DNA from: WRCA01 sp050943575
GTDB lineage: Bacteria; Pseudomonadota; Alphaproteobacteria; Rs-D84
Assembly: GCA_050943575.1 (NCBI GenBank)
Contig: JBMNPL010000010.1
Location: 1-21,019 of the forward strand
Direction of reading: 5' to 3'
DNA length: 21,019 bases
Part shown: positions 13,154-20,530 of the stretch, one piece after another
Position numbering within the stretch: the first letter of the stretch is position 1
Layout of the letters: the number at the start of each line of letters is the position of its first letter
The notes under the pieces: model-generated
Seen by the model: the letters and a program-made list of their open reading frames with translations, nothing else
Databases searched by the model: none
Told to the model about the DNA's origin: nothing
Position numbers and translations under genes: made by a program

Positions 13154-14403
13154 CTTTTAATCTGTTTTAAATAAGGTTTTAATTCCTTCATTATAACATT
13201 AATTGTATTTTTTTTATTTGCGATGAATTTTTTTGTCGCTGTTGCACGCAAATCAAATATTTTTTTATTATTTAAAAAGTTCAATACTAATTTAGATAAT
13301 TGTTTTTCATTATCAATGCGTTCTAATATATTATTCTTGCTCATTTCATCATATACTTCATTAAATGTACTGGTGTGTTTTCCTGTTATTATAATGTTAT
13401 CCAGTTGCATTGCTTCAATTGGGCTGGAACCACGACATTCTGGTAATAAAGAACGTCCCATAAATGCAATTTTTGCGCATCTATAAAATAATCCCATTTC
13501 TCCAATTGTATCAGCAACGTAAACATTCCCGCTTGGGATAGTATTATCAGAACGGAAAGTTATTTTTAAATCTTTACCAGATTGTGCTAGTTCTTCTTTC
13601 ATTTTTGGATGACGTGGTGTAATTATTAAAAAAGCTTTTGGTAATTTTTTCAAAATCTCACGATGTGCATCAAAAATAATTTTTGATTCTCCTTCGCCTA
13701 AAACAGCCGCATGCCAGATTGGTCTGGTATTTATTGCGGTCATAATTTTTTTACGTTCAGTTGGTTTATCTGGTAAAAAAGGAACTGTATATTTAAGGTT
13801 ATCAATAATACTTACATTCTTTGCACCCAGATTACGAAAATGTTGCGCATCTAATTTAGATTTAGCCATAATTTTAGTAAATGAATTTAAAATTTTACGC
13901 GTAAAAAATTTATTTTTTTGATACCTGCGAAATGACTTTTTACTAATCGCGCCATTGATAAGAAAGTTTGGAATTTTTGCTTTTTGTATCGCATCTAATT
14001 GAATTGGCCATAAATCAGAATCAACGCGAATTGCCATATCAGGTTGCCAATGCCTTATAAATCTGCGAATTACAAATGGCACATCAATGGGGCTATATTG
14101 ATGAATCACATCAAAATTTTTCGCAATTTTTGCAGATGTTGTTGTCCCGCTGGTTAATAAAATTTCTGCTTTTGGATAATTTTTATGCAAGTGTTCAATT
14201 AATCCACGCATAGAATTTATTTCGCCCACACTTGCACCATGTAGCCAAATTAAAAATCCATTTGGACGTGCTAAACTTGGACGTCCCAGCCGTTCTGCAA
14301 ATCTATCTGGGTGAGCATCTTCTTTACCTTTGTTGCGACGAATTGTTAAAACAATTCTGATAATTGGATAAAAAATAGTTAATAAAAATTTATACAAAAA
14401 CAT
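13150..14403 (-). CDS. waaA: 3-deoxy-D-manno-octulosonic acid (Kdo) transferase
   Basis: WaaA transfers Kdo from CMP-Kdo to the lipid A precursor at the inner membrane, the first step of LPS core assembly. The 417-residue protein has an N-terminal membrane-association helix (about 1-20), then the family signatures HPDRFAERLG (31-40, region of the catalytic glutamate) and WLHGASVGE (53-61). The C-terminal GT-B half contains the nucleotide-sugar region with AFMGRSLLPECRGSSPIEAM. The motif usually written VESELWPN or ETELWPN here reads VDSDLWP (127-133), with Asp for both Glu positions. The upstream gene for a Cys-rich protein ends 15 bases before it, and AAAGGA in that gap is the ribosome binding site, so the two form an operon. 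Confidence 0.93.
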   Translation of the reverse strand: MFLYKFLLTIFYPIIRIVLTIRRNKGKEDAHPDRFAERLGRPSLARPNGFLIWLHGASVGEINSMRGLIEHLHKNYPKAEILLTSGTTTSAKIAKNFDVIHQYSPIDVPFVIRRFIRHWQPDMAIRVDSDLWPIQLDAIQKAKIPNFLINGAISKKSFRRYQKNKFFTRKILNSFTKIMAKSKLDAQHFRNLGAKNVSIIDNLKYTVPFLPDKPTERKKIMTAINTRPIWHAAVLGEGESKIIFDAHREILKKLPKAFLIITPRHPKMKEELAQSGKDLKITFRSDNTIPSGNVYVADTIGEMGLFYRCAKIAFMGRSLLPECRGSSPIEAMQLDNIIITGKHTSTFNEVYDEMSKNNILERIDNEKQLSKLVLNFLNNKKIFDLRATATKKFIANKKNTINVIMKELKPYLKQIKS

Positions 14404-14418
14404 AATATATCCTTTGCG

Positions 14419-15720
14419 TTATTCACAAATAGCAATAAATGGTGGCACAGAAAGTTCCTGATTTATTTGTCCCCCTTCGCCGCAATCAAGACAATTAAAC
14501 TTTCTATTTTGTGAGTATATTGCATCATTTGGTATTTGTACATCGGAAAGTTGTGGTAAATTTTCACGAGCATTTGATTTGTATTCCGCATCATCAGGAA
14601 ATCCAAAATAAAAAGCACGAGAATTACCACTGCATTCTGACGCATTAGGATAGCAAGCCGGATTTGTAATTTTTGTTGCGTCCGGAATACATGACACAAC
14701 ACAAGTTTCTTCATTTAATATCATTTTTTCACAATTATTACAAAAATTTGCAGGCTTTAATAATGTGCCACCTGAAATATTACCAGTTCTTTTTGGAAAA
14801 ATCACATTTTTGCATTTAGAAGTATTAGTAGAAATAGGAGTAGAGCATACCCATTCCATATTTGCATAATCAAATTGTAATACAGTATTTTCGGGACATT
14901 TTATAGTTGGCAAAGGATCAACACAACGCCAAATATCATCAATTTCAATAGCGGTTTGACCGGCAGAACAAAGCGGTCTGCGTGATGGATCAATTACACA
15001 ACTTTCAGATTCTGAACTCCAAATTGTATCACCGGTGCATAAAATAGGTGGATTTTTGGCCTGACATTCCCACCTTCCAAAACGAAATATTTTTTGTTCA
15101 TTATTCATACAAAATATATTATCTGCGGCATCTTTTGTTTGATTCATTAATCTATTATTAAAAGTTAAAGGATATCTTGTAATATAAACTAGTTGCCCGT
15201 CTTTGAATTTTTCAAATCTGGAAATACTAATTGGAATATATCGTTTTTGCCCATCTCCAGAAAGTATTGAAAAATAGTTATTTTTAGAAACTATGATACC
15301 AAAATTACTGATAGAATTAAAATCTTGGGATAAAATTTTTAAAATTAAATTTGTATTTTTTTCTTGATTTATATCTGCTGTTGTAATGATAAAATTTTCT
15401 GTTATTCGGTCTGGTCTTGCAGGTATGCAATTTGAAACTTCGCGGTAATTATCTGCGCATAATTTTATAGTTTGTATATTATATTTTTCTATACATGGTT
15501 GATTGGGTAATTGAAAAATTTCTCTGGCACCAGCGAGTTTTTTAGAATCTATATCAACTGCACTTTTATGAGCGCGCGCCATACAAAAAAGAACAGATTT
15601 TACATCCGTGGTGCGCATTGTTGATTCCAGCCCATAGTCATGCATTTTCTGACTTGGGGCATCAATAAAAAAATATCCTGCCATTAAAATAAGAGTCAGA
15701 ATTATCATGAAGATATTCAT
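14419..15720 (-). CDS. Hypothetical exported cysteine-rich protein with repeated W-x-C modules
   Basis: The 433-residue protein begins with a hydrophobic signal anchor (MNIFMIILTLILMAGYFFIDA) and is otherwise hydrophilic, so it should face the periplasm or outside. It contains 22 cysteines, 18 of them after residue 200. A module of W-x-C, six to ten residues and another Cys recurs at least three times (RWECQAKNPPILC, IWRCVDPLPTIKC, EWVCSTPISTNTSKC). CNNC and CLDC pairs lie nearer the end. This pattern implies many disulfides, as in adhesin or pilus-tip-like surface proteins. I cannot name a family. It has a strong promoter (TTGCTA, 17 bases, TATCAT) and an AGGAGAG ribosome binding site. It is divergent from an outer-membrane barrel operon with which it shares operator-like dyads, and is followed by waaA. 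Confidence 0.75.
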   Translation of the reverse strand: MNIFMIILTLILMAGYFFIDAPSQKMHDYGLESTMRTTDVKSVLFCMARAHKSAVDIDSKKLAGAREIFQLPNQPCIEKYNIQTIKLCADNYREVSNCIPARPDRITENFIITTADINQEKNTNLILKILSQDFNSISNFGIIVSKNNYFSILSGDGQKRYIPISISRFEKFKDGQLVYITRYPLTFNNRLMNQTKDAADNIFCMNNEQKIFRFGRWECQAKNPPILCTGDTIWSSESESCVIDPSRRPLCSAGQTAIEIDDIWRCVDPLPTIKCPENTVLQFDYANMEWVCSTPISTNTSKCKNVIFPKRTGNISGGTLLKPANFCNNCEKMILNEETCVVSCIPDATKITNPACYPNASECSGNSRAFYFGFPDDAEYKSNARENLPQLSDVQIPNDAIYSQNRKFNCLDCGEGGQINQELSVPPFIAICE

Positions 15721-15737
15721 TTTTTCTCTCCTGTATA

Positions 15738-15757
15738 TTTTGCATGATAATGCAAAA
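15738..15757. promoter_or_regulatory. Dyad 1: operator-like inverted repeat over the minus-strand -10 box
   Basis: TTTTGCAT-GATA-ATGCAAAA is an eight-base-pair inverted repeat with a four-base centre. Its core covers the -10 box (TATCAT, 15749-15744) of the minus-strand cysteine-rich gene. Its TTTGCA half-sites recur in dyad 2, whose centre is 33 bases away, close to three helical turns. Confidence 0.55.
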
Positions 15758-15772
15758 AATAATTGTTAGCAA
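15744..15772 (-). promoter_or_regulatory. Promoter of the cysteine-rich protein/waaA operon
   Basis: On the minus strand TTGCTA (15772-15767), a 17-base spacer and TATCAT (15749-15744) form a good sigma-70 promoter. Its -35 box overlaps the -35 box of the divergent promoter by two bases. Confidence 0.6.
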
Positions 15773-15790
15773 TATATTTGCAAATATGAT
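15763..15790 (+). promoter_or_regulatory. Promoter of the barrel/glycine-zipper operon
   Basis: TTGTTA (15763-15768), a 16-base spacer and TATGAT (15785-15790) form a sigma-70-like promoter. The downstream dyad 2 covers most of the spacer and enters the -10 box. Confidence 0.55.
15774..15787. promoter_or_regulatory. Dyad 2: perfect 14-base palindrome in the plus-strand promoter
   Basis: ATATTTGCAAATAT is perfectly self-complementary. It shares the TTTGCA/TGCAAA half-sites of dyad 1. It lies between the -35 and -10 boxes of the plus-strand promoter and overlaps the -10. Confidence 0.55.
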
Positions 15791-15830
15791 AAAATAGTTA
15801 ATATAAATGATGGGAATAATGGGAAGAGAA

Positions 15831-16946
15831 ATGAAGAATCTACGGATTTTTATAGCATGCGCAGCAATACTATTTAGTTATGATGTATCTGCTGCTGTAT
15901 ATCCAACGTACAGCGGGGCAAGGCAAAATGTTCAATATCAGCCGGCACAGCAACAATCTGGTAATTATGGTTATGCCCAGCAGCAATATGCCCCTGTAAA
16001 TAATAGGATGGTTACTGCTGCAAATCCGAATCGTGTAACTGGTGCTATACCACGTGCTGGAAATTATAAAACAACAGTCGGACGTCAATATTATCAACCT
16101 TCGGATTATGATAGATTGGCAGATAGTGGTTTGTATATCGGTCTTTCTATTGGATATTCTTTGAGTACCAGTGGCGGAATGCGGGCAGATTATCAGAATG
16201 AAAATAACGCATTTTTTGCCCCTGGGGCATTTGAAACTGCGAATTATAAAAAAGAAACAATGTTGCCATTGCAGATATCTATTGGTGCAGCAATCAATAG
16301 TGATGTTCGTGTTGATTTTTCTTATACCAGATACAAAGGATTATCTTATCCAGATACTGTAAAGACAGGTGATGGAATGGGTGGATATATTGATGCCAAG
16401 GCAACAGGTGGTGCGATTACCAGCACAGCAACAATGTTAAATTTATATTATAACCTTGATTCTTATACTGGGTATATGGCAGGTGGTTCTTTACGTCCTT
16501 ATGTTGGTGCAGGAATTGGTATTGCAGTAAATACAATTTCTGATTATTTAGTATATGATTCAACTTTTTATCCCGAACCTAATATACCCGAAGGTTCAAC
16601 CCCAGCACCGGGGACATTAACAGCAATTTCTGATATTTATGCATATCATGCTGGTGGTACAGTTGAACAATTGGCTTATATGCTGGAAGGTGGATTGACT
16701 ACAGAGTTAGAGGGTGGTATAAAATTGGACTTTTTTATTCGTTATTCTGGATTGGGTAAAGTTCAATCATCTGGGAGTATTGTTGTTTCACAGACAGAAT
16801 GGTTAAGTACTGGTCTTGCACCAATTGGTGCAGATGGTTCTGAAGAACCTGCACAATACGATAGTGTATTTCATTATACAAATTGGTTTGAAAGTGGAAA
16901 AATCGGATCAATTGATGCAGGTATTCGTATGAGAATACAATTTTAA
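15831..16946 (+). CDS. Outer-membrane beta-barrel protein (OmpA/Omp25-like)
   Basis: I chose the ATG at 15831, preceded by GGGAAGAG, because the product then begins with a standard signal peptide (MKNLRIFIACAAILFSYDVSAA). ATGs at 15807, 15810 and 15819 would add up to eight residues. After the signal comes a linker rich in Gln, Tyr and Pro (about residues 24-80), followed by an outer-membrane barrel that starts GLYIGLSIGYSLS. It contains paired strands such as LRPYVGAGIGIAVN and AYMLEGGLTTELEGGIKLDFFIRYSGLGKV and ends in a BAM-type strand (GIRMRIQF). The pattern fits the eight-stranded OmpA/Omp25-like superfamily with one long extracellular loop. It is the first gene of an operon with an exported glycine-zipper protein 27 bases downstream. 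It shares a regulated divergent promoter with the Cys-rich protein. Confidence 0.82.
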   Translation: MKNLRIFIACAAILFSYDVSAAVYPTYSGARQNVQYQPAQQQSGNYGYAQQQYAPVNNRMVTAANPNRVTGAIPRAGNYKTTVGRQYYQPSDYDRLADSGLYIGLSIGYSLSTSGGMRADYQNENNAFFAPGAFETANYKKETMLPLQISIGAAINSDVRVDFSYTRYKGLSYPDTVKTGDGMGGYIDAKATGGAITSTATMLNLYYNLDSYTGYMAGGSLRPYVGAGIGIAVNTISDYLVYDSTFYPEPNIPEGSTPAPGTLTAISDIYAYHAGGTVEQLAYMLEGGLTTELEGGIKLDFFIRYSGLGKVQSSGSIVVSQTEWLSTGLAPIGADGSEEPAQYDSVFHYTNWFESGKIGSIDAGIRMRIQF

Positions 16947-16973
16947 TGGGAGTTTAAAGGGAGAGAGAAAAAC

Positions 16974-18593
16974 TTGAAGACTTCTATAGTTTCTTTATTA
17001 TGTATTTGTTGCGCATTTAATGCTGTTGCTGCTTTAAGAATAGGTAATAGTGGTACTGGTCGTGGTGGAAGTTATTCTGCGGTTCAAAGTCAAGGATCTG
17101 TAAATTCTCCTATGTCACAACAAGAATTAATAGCAAGTGCCAGAACCTCGGAAGAACTTGGGTTGCCCGTTCGTGTTGCTGATATGGATTTAGCGCGTTC
17201 GATAGCTCGGGGTGATTCAAATGCAGGTGTGACCAAAGGACAGTTGGAAATGTGCGCTGCTATTTATCCAACTGGGGCATGGGCATGGGATGTTCCAAGT
17301 TTTGCGGTTGGGGCTAAACCGACTTGTATTGCAGATGTTGAAATGAGGGTGGTTAACGGGACAGATGATATTGTGGTGGCGCGTGTCAAGGTGGCTGCTG
17401 GATCTTCAATCAGATGTAATATTAGTGATTTTCCAACAGATGGATATACAACAGAAGCCGGCACAGTAGTTTTCCCAGCGGATAAAGAACCAACGATGGA
17501 AGATATTGTTGCGATTATGAATAAGGAACAAAAACAAAATGCTGGTATGAAAATCGCTGCGGCAGCAATAATTGGTGGTTTAGGGGGTAATTTTATCGGA
17601 CAAAATGATCCTGGTAAGGGCGGTGCGCTTGGGACAAGCAGTGATAAAATGACTAAAGGTGCGATTGGTGCAGTTGCTCTTGGGGGATTAACCGCTATAT
17701 CAACACAAACCGGCAAGGTTGCTGGTGATACAATTATGGGGGCAACAGTAAATGCTGCGGGTGGTGGTTTAATAGGTAATATATCTGGGATTGGTAATCC
17801 AGTATTATTAATACGAAAATGTGAAGGAACAGATTGTTTATATGGTTATGTTGCAAAAAATGAATCATTAAGTAGTGAAGAAACTGGTTTTATCGGAAGT
17901 AAAGGCAGTTATGTTAAATGTAAAAATCCGAATTCAAACTTGGATTATTCTGATTGTAAATATACTAATTTTCAAAATTGGACTTTGAGTGATTCTATTA
18001 ATCAAGATTCTGAACTAAAAGACCTTAAAGAGTTTATGGACTCTAACCAAAATAAATTTTGTTTAGAAAATAAAAAAATGCAAGATACAACAAATTATTC
18101 TTGCACAGGTGATGAATATTTTTATCAATTAAAATCAGCTGATGAATATGGAAAAAAAGAATCAGCAGTAATAGTTGGTTGGGATAAGAAATTAAACAAA
18201 AGTTCAGATTTTAAAAATTGGCGCCGATCTGGAAAAAATGGACAATTTGTAATAAAATATCGTAAAAAAGATGGATCCATAGGGGATCCAGTTAGCAATG
18301 ATTTAGGAATTGATAATTTTCAACCATTAACCCAAGACGCCACAGATGGCTCTATAATTGATTTAGATAACAAAGCACGTCAAGGTGCAACGATTACGGG
18401 CGCTGGTGTTGGTGCGGGACTTGGCGGATTTAGTGCTTATCAGGGGGCAAAAACAGAAATTGATAATCGTTGGGCAACGGAAGTTCAGGCTTATAAAGAT
18501 TCATTAACAAAATTTTATTGCGCAACAGGAAAGAGGTTTTTATCACAATATAACGAAGTTTTAGTAATCCCCGCAATAACTACTATGGAATAA
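16974..18593 (+). CDS. Hypothetical exported protein with glycine-zipper segments
   Basis: Translation most likely starts at TTG 16974, because AGGGAGAG lies about ten bases upstream and the product then begins with a signal peptide (MKTSIVSLLCICCAFNAVA-A). The 539-residue protein has a mature N-terminal domain (about 20-180). A long Gly/Ala-rich hydrophobic region (191-270, AAAAIIGGLGGNFIG, AIGAVALGGLTAIS, NAAGGGLIGNISGIG) follows, then a hydrophilic Cys-containing domain (about 281-465) and a second glycine-zipper segment, ATITGAGVGAGLGGFSAYQGA (471-491). Glycine zippers of this kind pack in or pierce membranes in several envelope proteins and pore formers. I do not recognise the family. 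It is in an operon with the barrel gene just upstream, suggesting that the two act together at the outer membrane. Confidence 0.75.
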   Translation: MKTSIVSLLCICCAFNAVAALRIGNSGTGRGGSYSAVQSQGSVNSPMSQQELIASARTSEELGLPVRVADMDLARSIARGDSNAGVTKGQLEMCAAIYPTGAWAWDVPSFAVGAKPTCIADVEMRVVNGTDDIVVARVKVAAGSSIRCNISDFPTDGYTTEAGTVVFPADKEPTMEDIVAIMNKEQKQNAGMKIAAAAIIGGLGGNFIGQNDPGKGGALGTSSDKMTKGAIGAVALGGLTAISTQTGKVAGDTIMGATVNAAGGGLIGNISGIGNPVLLIRKCEGTDCLYGYVAKNESLSSEETGFIGSKGSYVKCKNPNSNLDYSDCKYTNFQNWTLSDSINQDSELKDLKEFMDSNQNKFCLENKKMQDTTNYSCTGDEYFYQLKSADEYGKKESAVIVGWDKKLNKSSDFKNWRRSGKNGQFVIKYRKKDGSIGDPVSNDLGIDNFQPLTQDATDGSIIDLDNKARQGATITGAGVGAGLGGFSAYQGAKTEIDNRWATEVQAYKDSLTKFYCATGKRFLSQYNEVLVIPAITTME

Positions 18594-18612
18594 ATAAAAC
18601 TGCCATAGTGGT
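18579..18612. terminator. Possible bidirectional terminator hairpin between convergent genes
   Basis: ACTACTATGG (18579-18588) pairs with CCATAGTGGT (18603-18612) over ten positions with one G-U pair and a 14-base loop. It begins inside the last codons of the glycine-zipper gene. The following sequence is T-rich but has no continuous T-run, so termination is uncertain. Confidence 0.35.
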
Positions 18613-18643
18613 GTAATATAAGATTTTGTTTTAGAATTTGGCT

Positions 18644-19246
18644 TTATATTTTCTTACTGATAAATTTATTATCTTTTATTGCAAACCGCCATGGTAAATC
18701 AGCATCTGGGCCAGCATAATCAATACCTATGCGTTTACCTGTTATAATATCCAAAGTTTTCTCTTTACGTGGTTCTATCCAAATGTTTTTATTATTTGTT
18801 AAATCAATACCATTAAATTTTGTTGTGATTCCCAATGCTTTGGTTAATTTTGCCGGTCCATTGCACAGCTGTTCTAATTTATTAATTTTACGACGTTCTT
18901 GCATTATCTCAATACCAATAACTGGTTCCAGTGCGCGAATTAAAATAGCATTTGCTTGTCCAATATCGCTAATAACAACATTAAACATATTATGCATACC
19001 ATAAACAAAATAAATATAAGCCCGCCCGCCAATATCAAACATTACAGAATTACGTGAAGTTTTTTTATTAGGATAAGCATGACAAGCACGATCACAATCA
19101 CCTAAATATAATTCTAATTCAATAATTTTCCCACCAGTTAGTTTTCCATCAATATAAGAATATAAAGTCGCACCCAGTAAAACATCACGTGCAATTACAA
19201 ATGGATCAAGTAAGTATTCAGAAACAGGGATGCTTGTTTTAAGCAT
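18644..19246 (-). CDS. mpg: 3-methyladenine DNA glycosylase (AAG/MPG family)
   Basis: This monofunctional base-excision repair enzyme flips out and removes alkylated purines such as 3-methyladenine. The 200-residue length is normal for the bacterial AAG-type family. The active-site block reads IIELELYLGD: Glu45 corresponds to the catalytic glutamate that activates water, and Tyr47 to the stacking tyrosine. His56 (ACHAY) and Tyr82 (YFVYGMHNMFNVV) supply the other base-pocket residues. ILIRALEP and CNGPAKLTKALGI are further family signatures. It is the last gene of the lpxI operon and starts eight bases after the preceding small ORF. With no strong ribosome binding site, coupled translation is likely. 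Confidence 0.95.
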   Translation of the reverse strand: MLKTSIPVSEYLLDPFVIARDVLLGATLYSYIDGKLTGGKIIELELYLGDCDRACHAYPNKKTSRNSVMFDIGGRAYIYFVYGMHNMFNVVISDIGQANAILIRALEPVIGIEIMQERRKINKLEQLCNGPAKLTKALGITTKFNGIDLTNNKNIWIEPRKEKTLDIITGKRIGIDYAGPDADLPWRFAIKDNKFISKKI

Positions 19247-19254
19247 TTTAGATA

Positions 19255-19452
19255 TTATCTTTGTAAATTGTGTTGAAGTTTATAAGCATTTATAATATCT
19301 AAAGCAGCATACCAAGATTTTATTTCATCAGGTGTTAAAATTTTTAAAGGATCCCCATTTAATATTTCTCGTAAGTTATTTAATGTATCCACAGCACAAT
19401 CATATTCTATGCGAGTTATTAATTTTTCATTAACTTTATTTTCTTCTGACAT
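19255..19452 (-). CDS. Small hypothetical protein between lpxI and mpg
   Basis: The 65-residue protein is hydrophilic and probably all-helical (ITRIEYDCAVDTLNNLREIL, then TPDEIKSWYAALDIINAYKLQHNLQR), with no signal peptide or membrane segment. AAAAGG lies seven bases before the ATG, and the gene sits 15 bases after lpxI and eight before mpg, so it is a real member of the operon. I do not recognise a family, and a link to LPS synthesis or repair cannot be drawn from the sequence. Confidence 0.7.
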   Translation of the reverse strand: MSEENKVNEKLITRIEYDCAVDTLNNLREILNGDPLKILTPDEIKSWYAALDIINAYKLQHNLQR

Positions 19453-19467
19453 TTCTTAACCTTTTTA

Positions 19468-20283
19468 TTATTTTGCAACTATAAATATTTTTGCTTTATT
19501 AGCATCCGCAATAACTTTATCACGATCTATTACAAAGCATGTTTTTGCATTAACTACAATTCCTTTTAATCCAGCCGCCGCAACATTGCGCACAGTTTCT
19601 GGCCCTATGGCAGGAATATCAAGACGCATTTCTTGCTTGGGTTTTGTCATTTTTGCAAATACTCCGCTTTTACCGCGATGTCCCTTGCGAATTGCAACAA
19701 CTCGTTTTAACATTTCAGCTGTTCCTTCGGCTGCTTCAACTGCTAAAACTTGTTTATCAACAACTACACTCATTCCAATATCTTCGGTTCCTATAACATT
19801 TGAAACATGTACAGCACGATTAATTATTTTTAAATCATCTGCCGAAGGTTTTGTTTTTGTTTGTACACCGATGTTAAAGGTTAATTCTGGGCATAAATCT
19901 TGGGCAGCAAGGACTTCAAAGCCTTTGGATTCAACACCGGCAATCAAAGCATGCGCCATTGAATTATGACCTTTTTGATTTTTTAGAACACGTGCTAAAA
20001 CTGATATAGACCATAAATCTGGACGAATGTCTGAAAGGTTTGGGTGTCCGATTGCGCCAACAAAACAAAGTTTTGTAATACCACGTTTTTTGCATTCACG
20101 TGCAGCAGTGCCCCCACCACCAAGACGAATTACTAAATCAGGTTTTAATGCGGGATCATAAAATCCACGAAGTCCGATAACAAACACTTCCCATCCGTTT
20201 GCACGCAATGCGTCCCGTGTTACAAAAGGCAAACGTAATGCGCCGCAAAATAAAGCAATTTTTTTATCAGAATGTTTTTTCAT
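19468..20283 (-). CDS. lpxI: UDP-2,3-diacylglucosamine pyrophosphatase LpxI
   Basis: LpxI hydrolyses UDP-2,3-diacylglucosamine to lipid X in the lipid A pathway. It replaces LpxH in Alphaproteobacteria and some other groups (family formerly DUF1009). The 271-residue product starting at 20283 matches the family in length. It begins KIALFCGALRLPFVTRDALRANGWEVFVIGLRG, then shows LGGGGTAARECKKRGITKLCFVGAI and RPDLWSI in the N-terminal domain. The C-terminal domain includes TEDIGMSVVVDKQVLAVEAAEGTAEMLKRV, KMTKPKQEMRLDIPAIGPETVRNVAAAGLKGIVV and a final FVIDRDKVIADANKAKIFIVAK. The frame is open back to 20403, but that stretch crosses a terminator and does not look like protein. There is no Shine-Dalgarno sequence before the ATG at 20283. 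The sRNA candidate ends 80 bases upstream on the same strand. Confidence 0.93.
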   Translation of the reverse strand: MKKHSDKKIALFCGALRLPFVTRDALRANGWEVFVIGLRGFYDPALKPDLVIRLGGGGTAARECKKRGITKLCFVGAIGHPNLSDIRPDLWSISVLARVLKNQKGHNSMAHALIAGVESKGFEVLAAQDLCPELTFNIGVQTKTKPSADDLKIINRAVHVSNVIGTEDIGMSVVVDKQVLAVEAAEGTAEMLKRVVAIRKGHRGKSGVFAKMTKPKQEMRLDIPAIGPETVRNVAAAGLKGIVVNAKTCFVIDRDKVIADANKAKIFIVAK

Positions 20284-20363
20284 AATTTTATTTTGGCTTA
20301 TTTTATGGTAAAATTCAAGTGTGAAAAATAAAGATAAATTTTTAATTATATAAATACAAAAAG

Positions 20364-20524
20364 AAAAAATCCCGCTTGCGCGGGGTTTTTCTTGAATGTC
20401 CAAAAGGAAGGAAAGGAGAAAAAAAGGACATTCTAATTTATCGAGCCCCCAGGGTTAGAGGAGAGAGAATGTAGGAGGGAGTCTAACTCCCAAGGGCTCT
20501 ATAAAACCACCTAGGCAGTTTTAC
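20364..20524 (-). ncRNA. Candidate small RNA (or lpxI leader) with three hairpins, anti-Shine-Dalgarno loops and a terminator
   Basis: On the minus strand a TTGACA promoter predicts a start near 20524, and an intrinsic terminator ends the transcript near 20364, giving about 160 bases. No convincing ORF lies inside. Hairpin 1 (20522-20503) is a near-perfect 20-base dyad at the very 5' end. Hairpin 2 is closed by GAGCCC (20499-20494) and GGGCTC (20448-20443). Inside it, GGGAG-TTAGA-CTCCC (20491-20477) forms a small stem whose loop is also complementary to TCTAA (20459-20455), so two exclusive folds or a pseudoknot are possible. Hairpin 3 is a perfect eight-base-pair stem (GAATGTCC 20433-20426 with GGACATTC 20401-20394) holding a 24-base all-pyrimidine loop with CTCC, TTTCC and TTCC. 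The single-stranded part of hairpin 2 is also pyrimidine-rich. It lacks the SRP RNA core, and its multi-hairpin layout does not resemble 6S RNA. Confidence 0.7.
20365..20390 (-). terminator. Intrinsic terminator of the sRNA candidate
   Basis: CCCGC (20371-20375) pairs with GCGGG (20380-20384) around a four-base loop, extended by a G-U pair and five A-T pairs. On the minus strand it runs into six T. The plus strand also has five T, so it could work in both directions. Confidence 0.85.
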
Positions 20525-20530
20525 AAGATA

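Noticed and set aside
20284..20403. N-terminal extension of LpxI by 40 residues to the ATG at 20403
   Set aside because: It would run through the intrinsic terminator at 20365-20390, and the residues do not resemble the start of LpxI.
20364..20524. SRP RNA, 6S RNA or tmRNA as identity of the RNA candidate
   Set aside because: The SRP core (GGAAGCA-containing apical loop) is missing, the ends do not pair as in 6S RNA, and no tRNA-like domain or tag frame is present.
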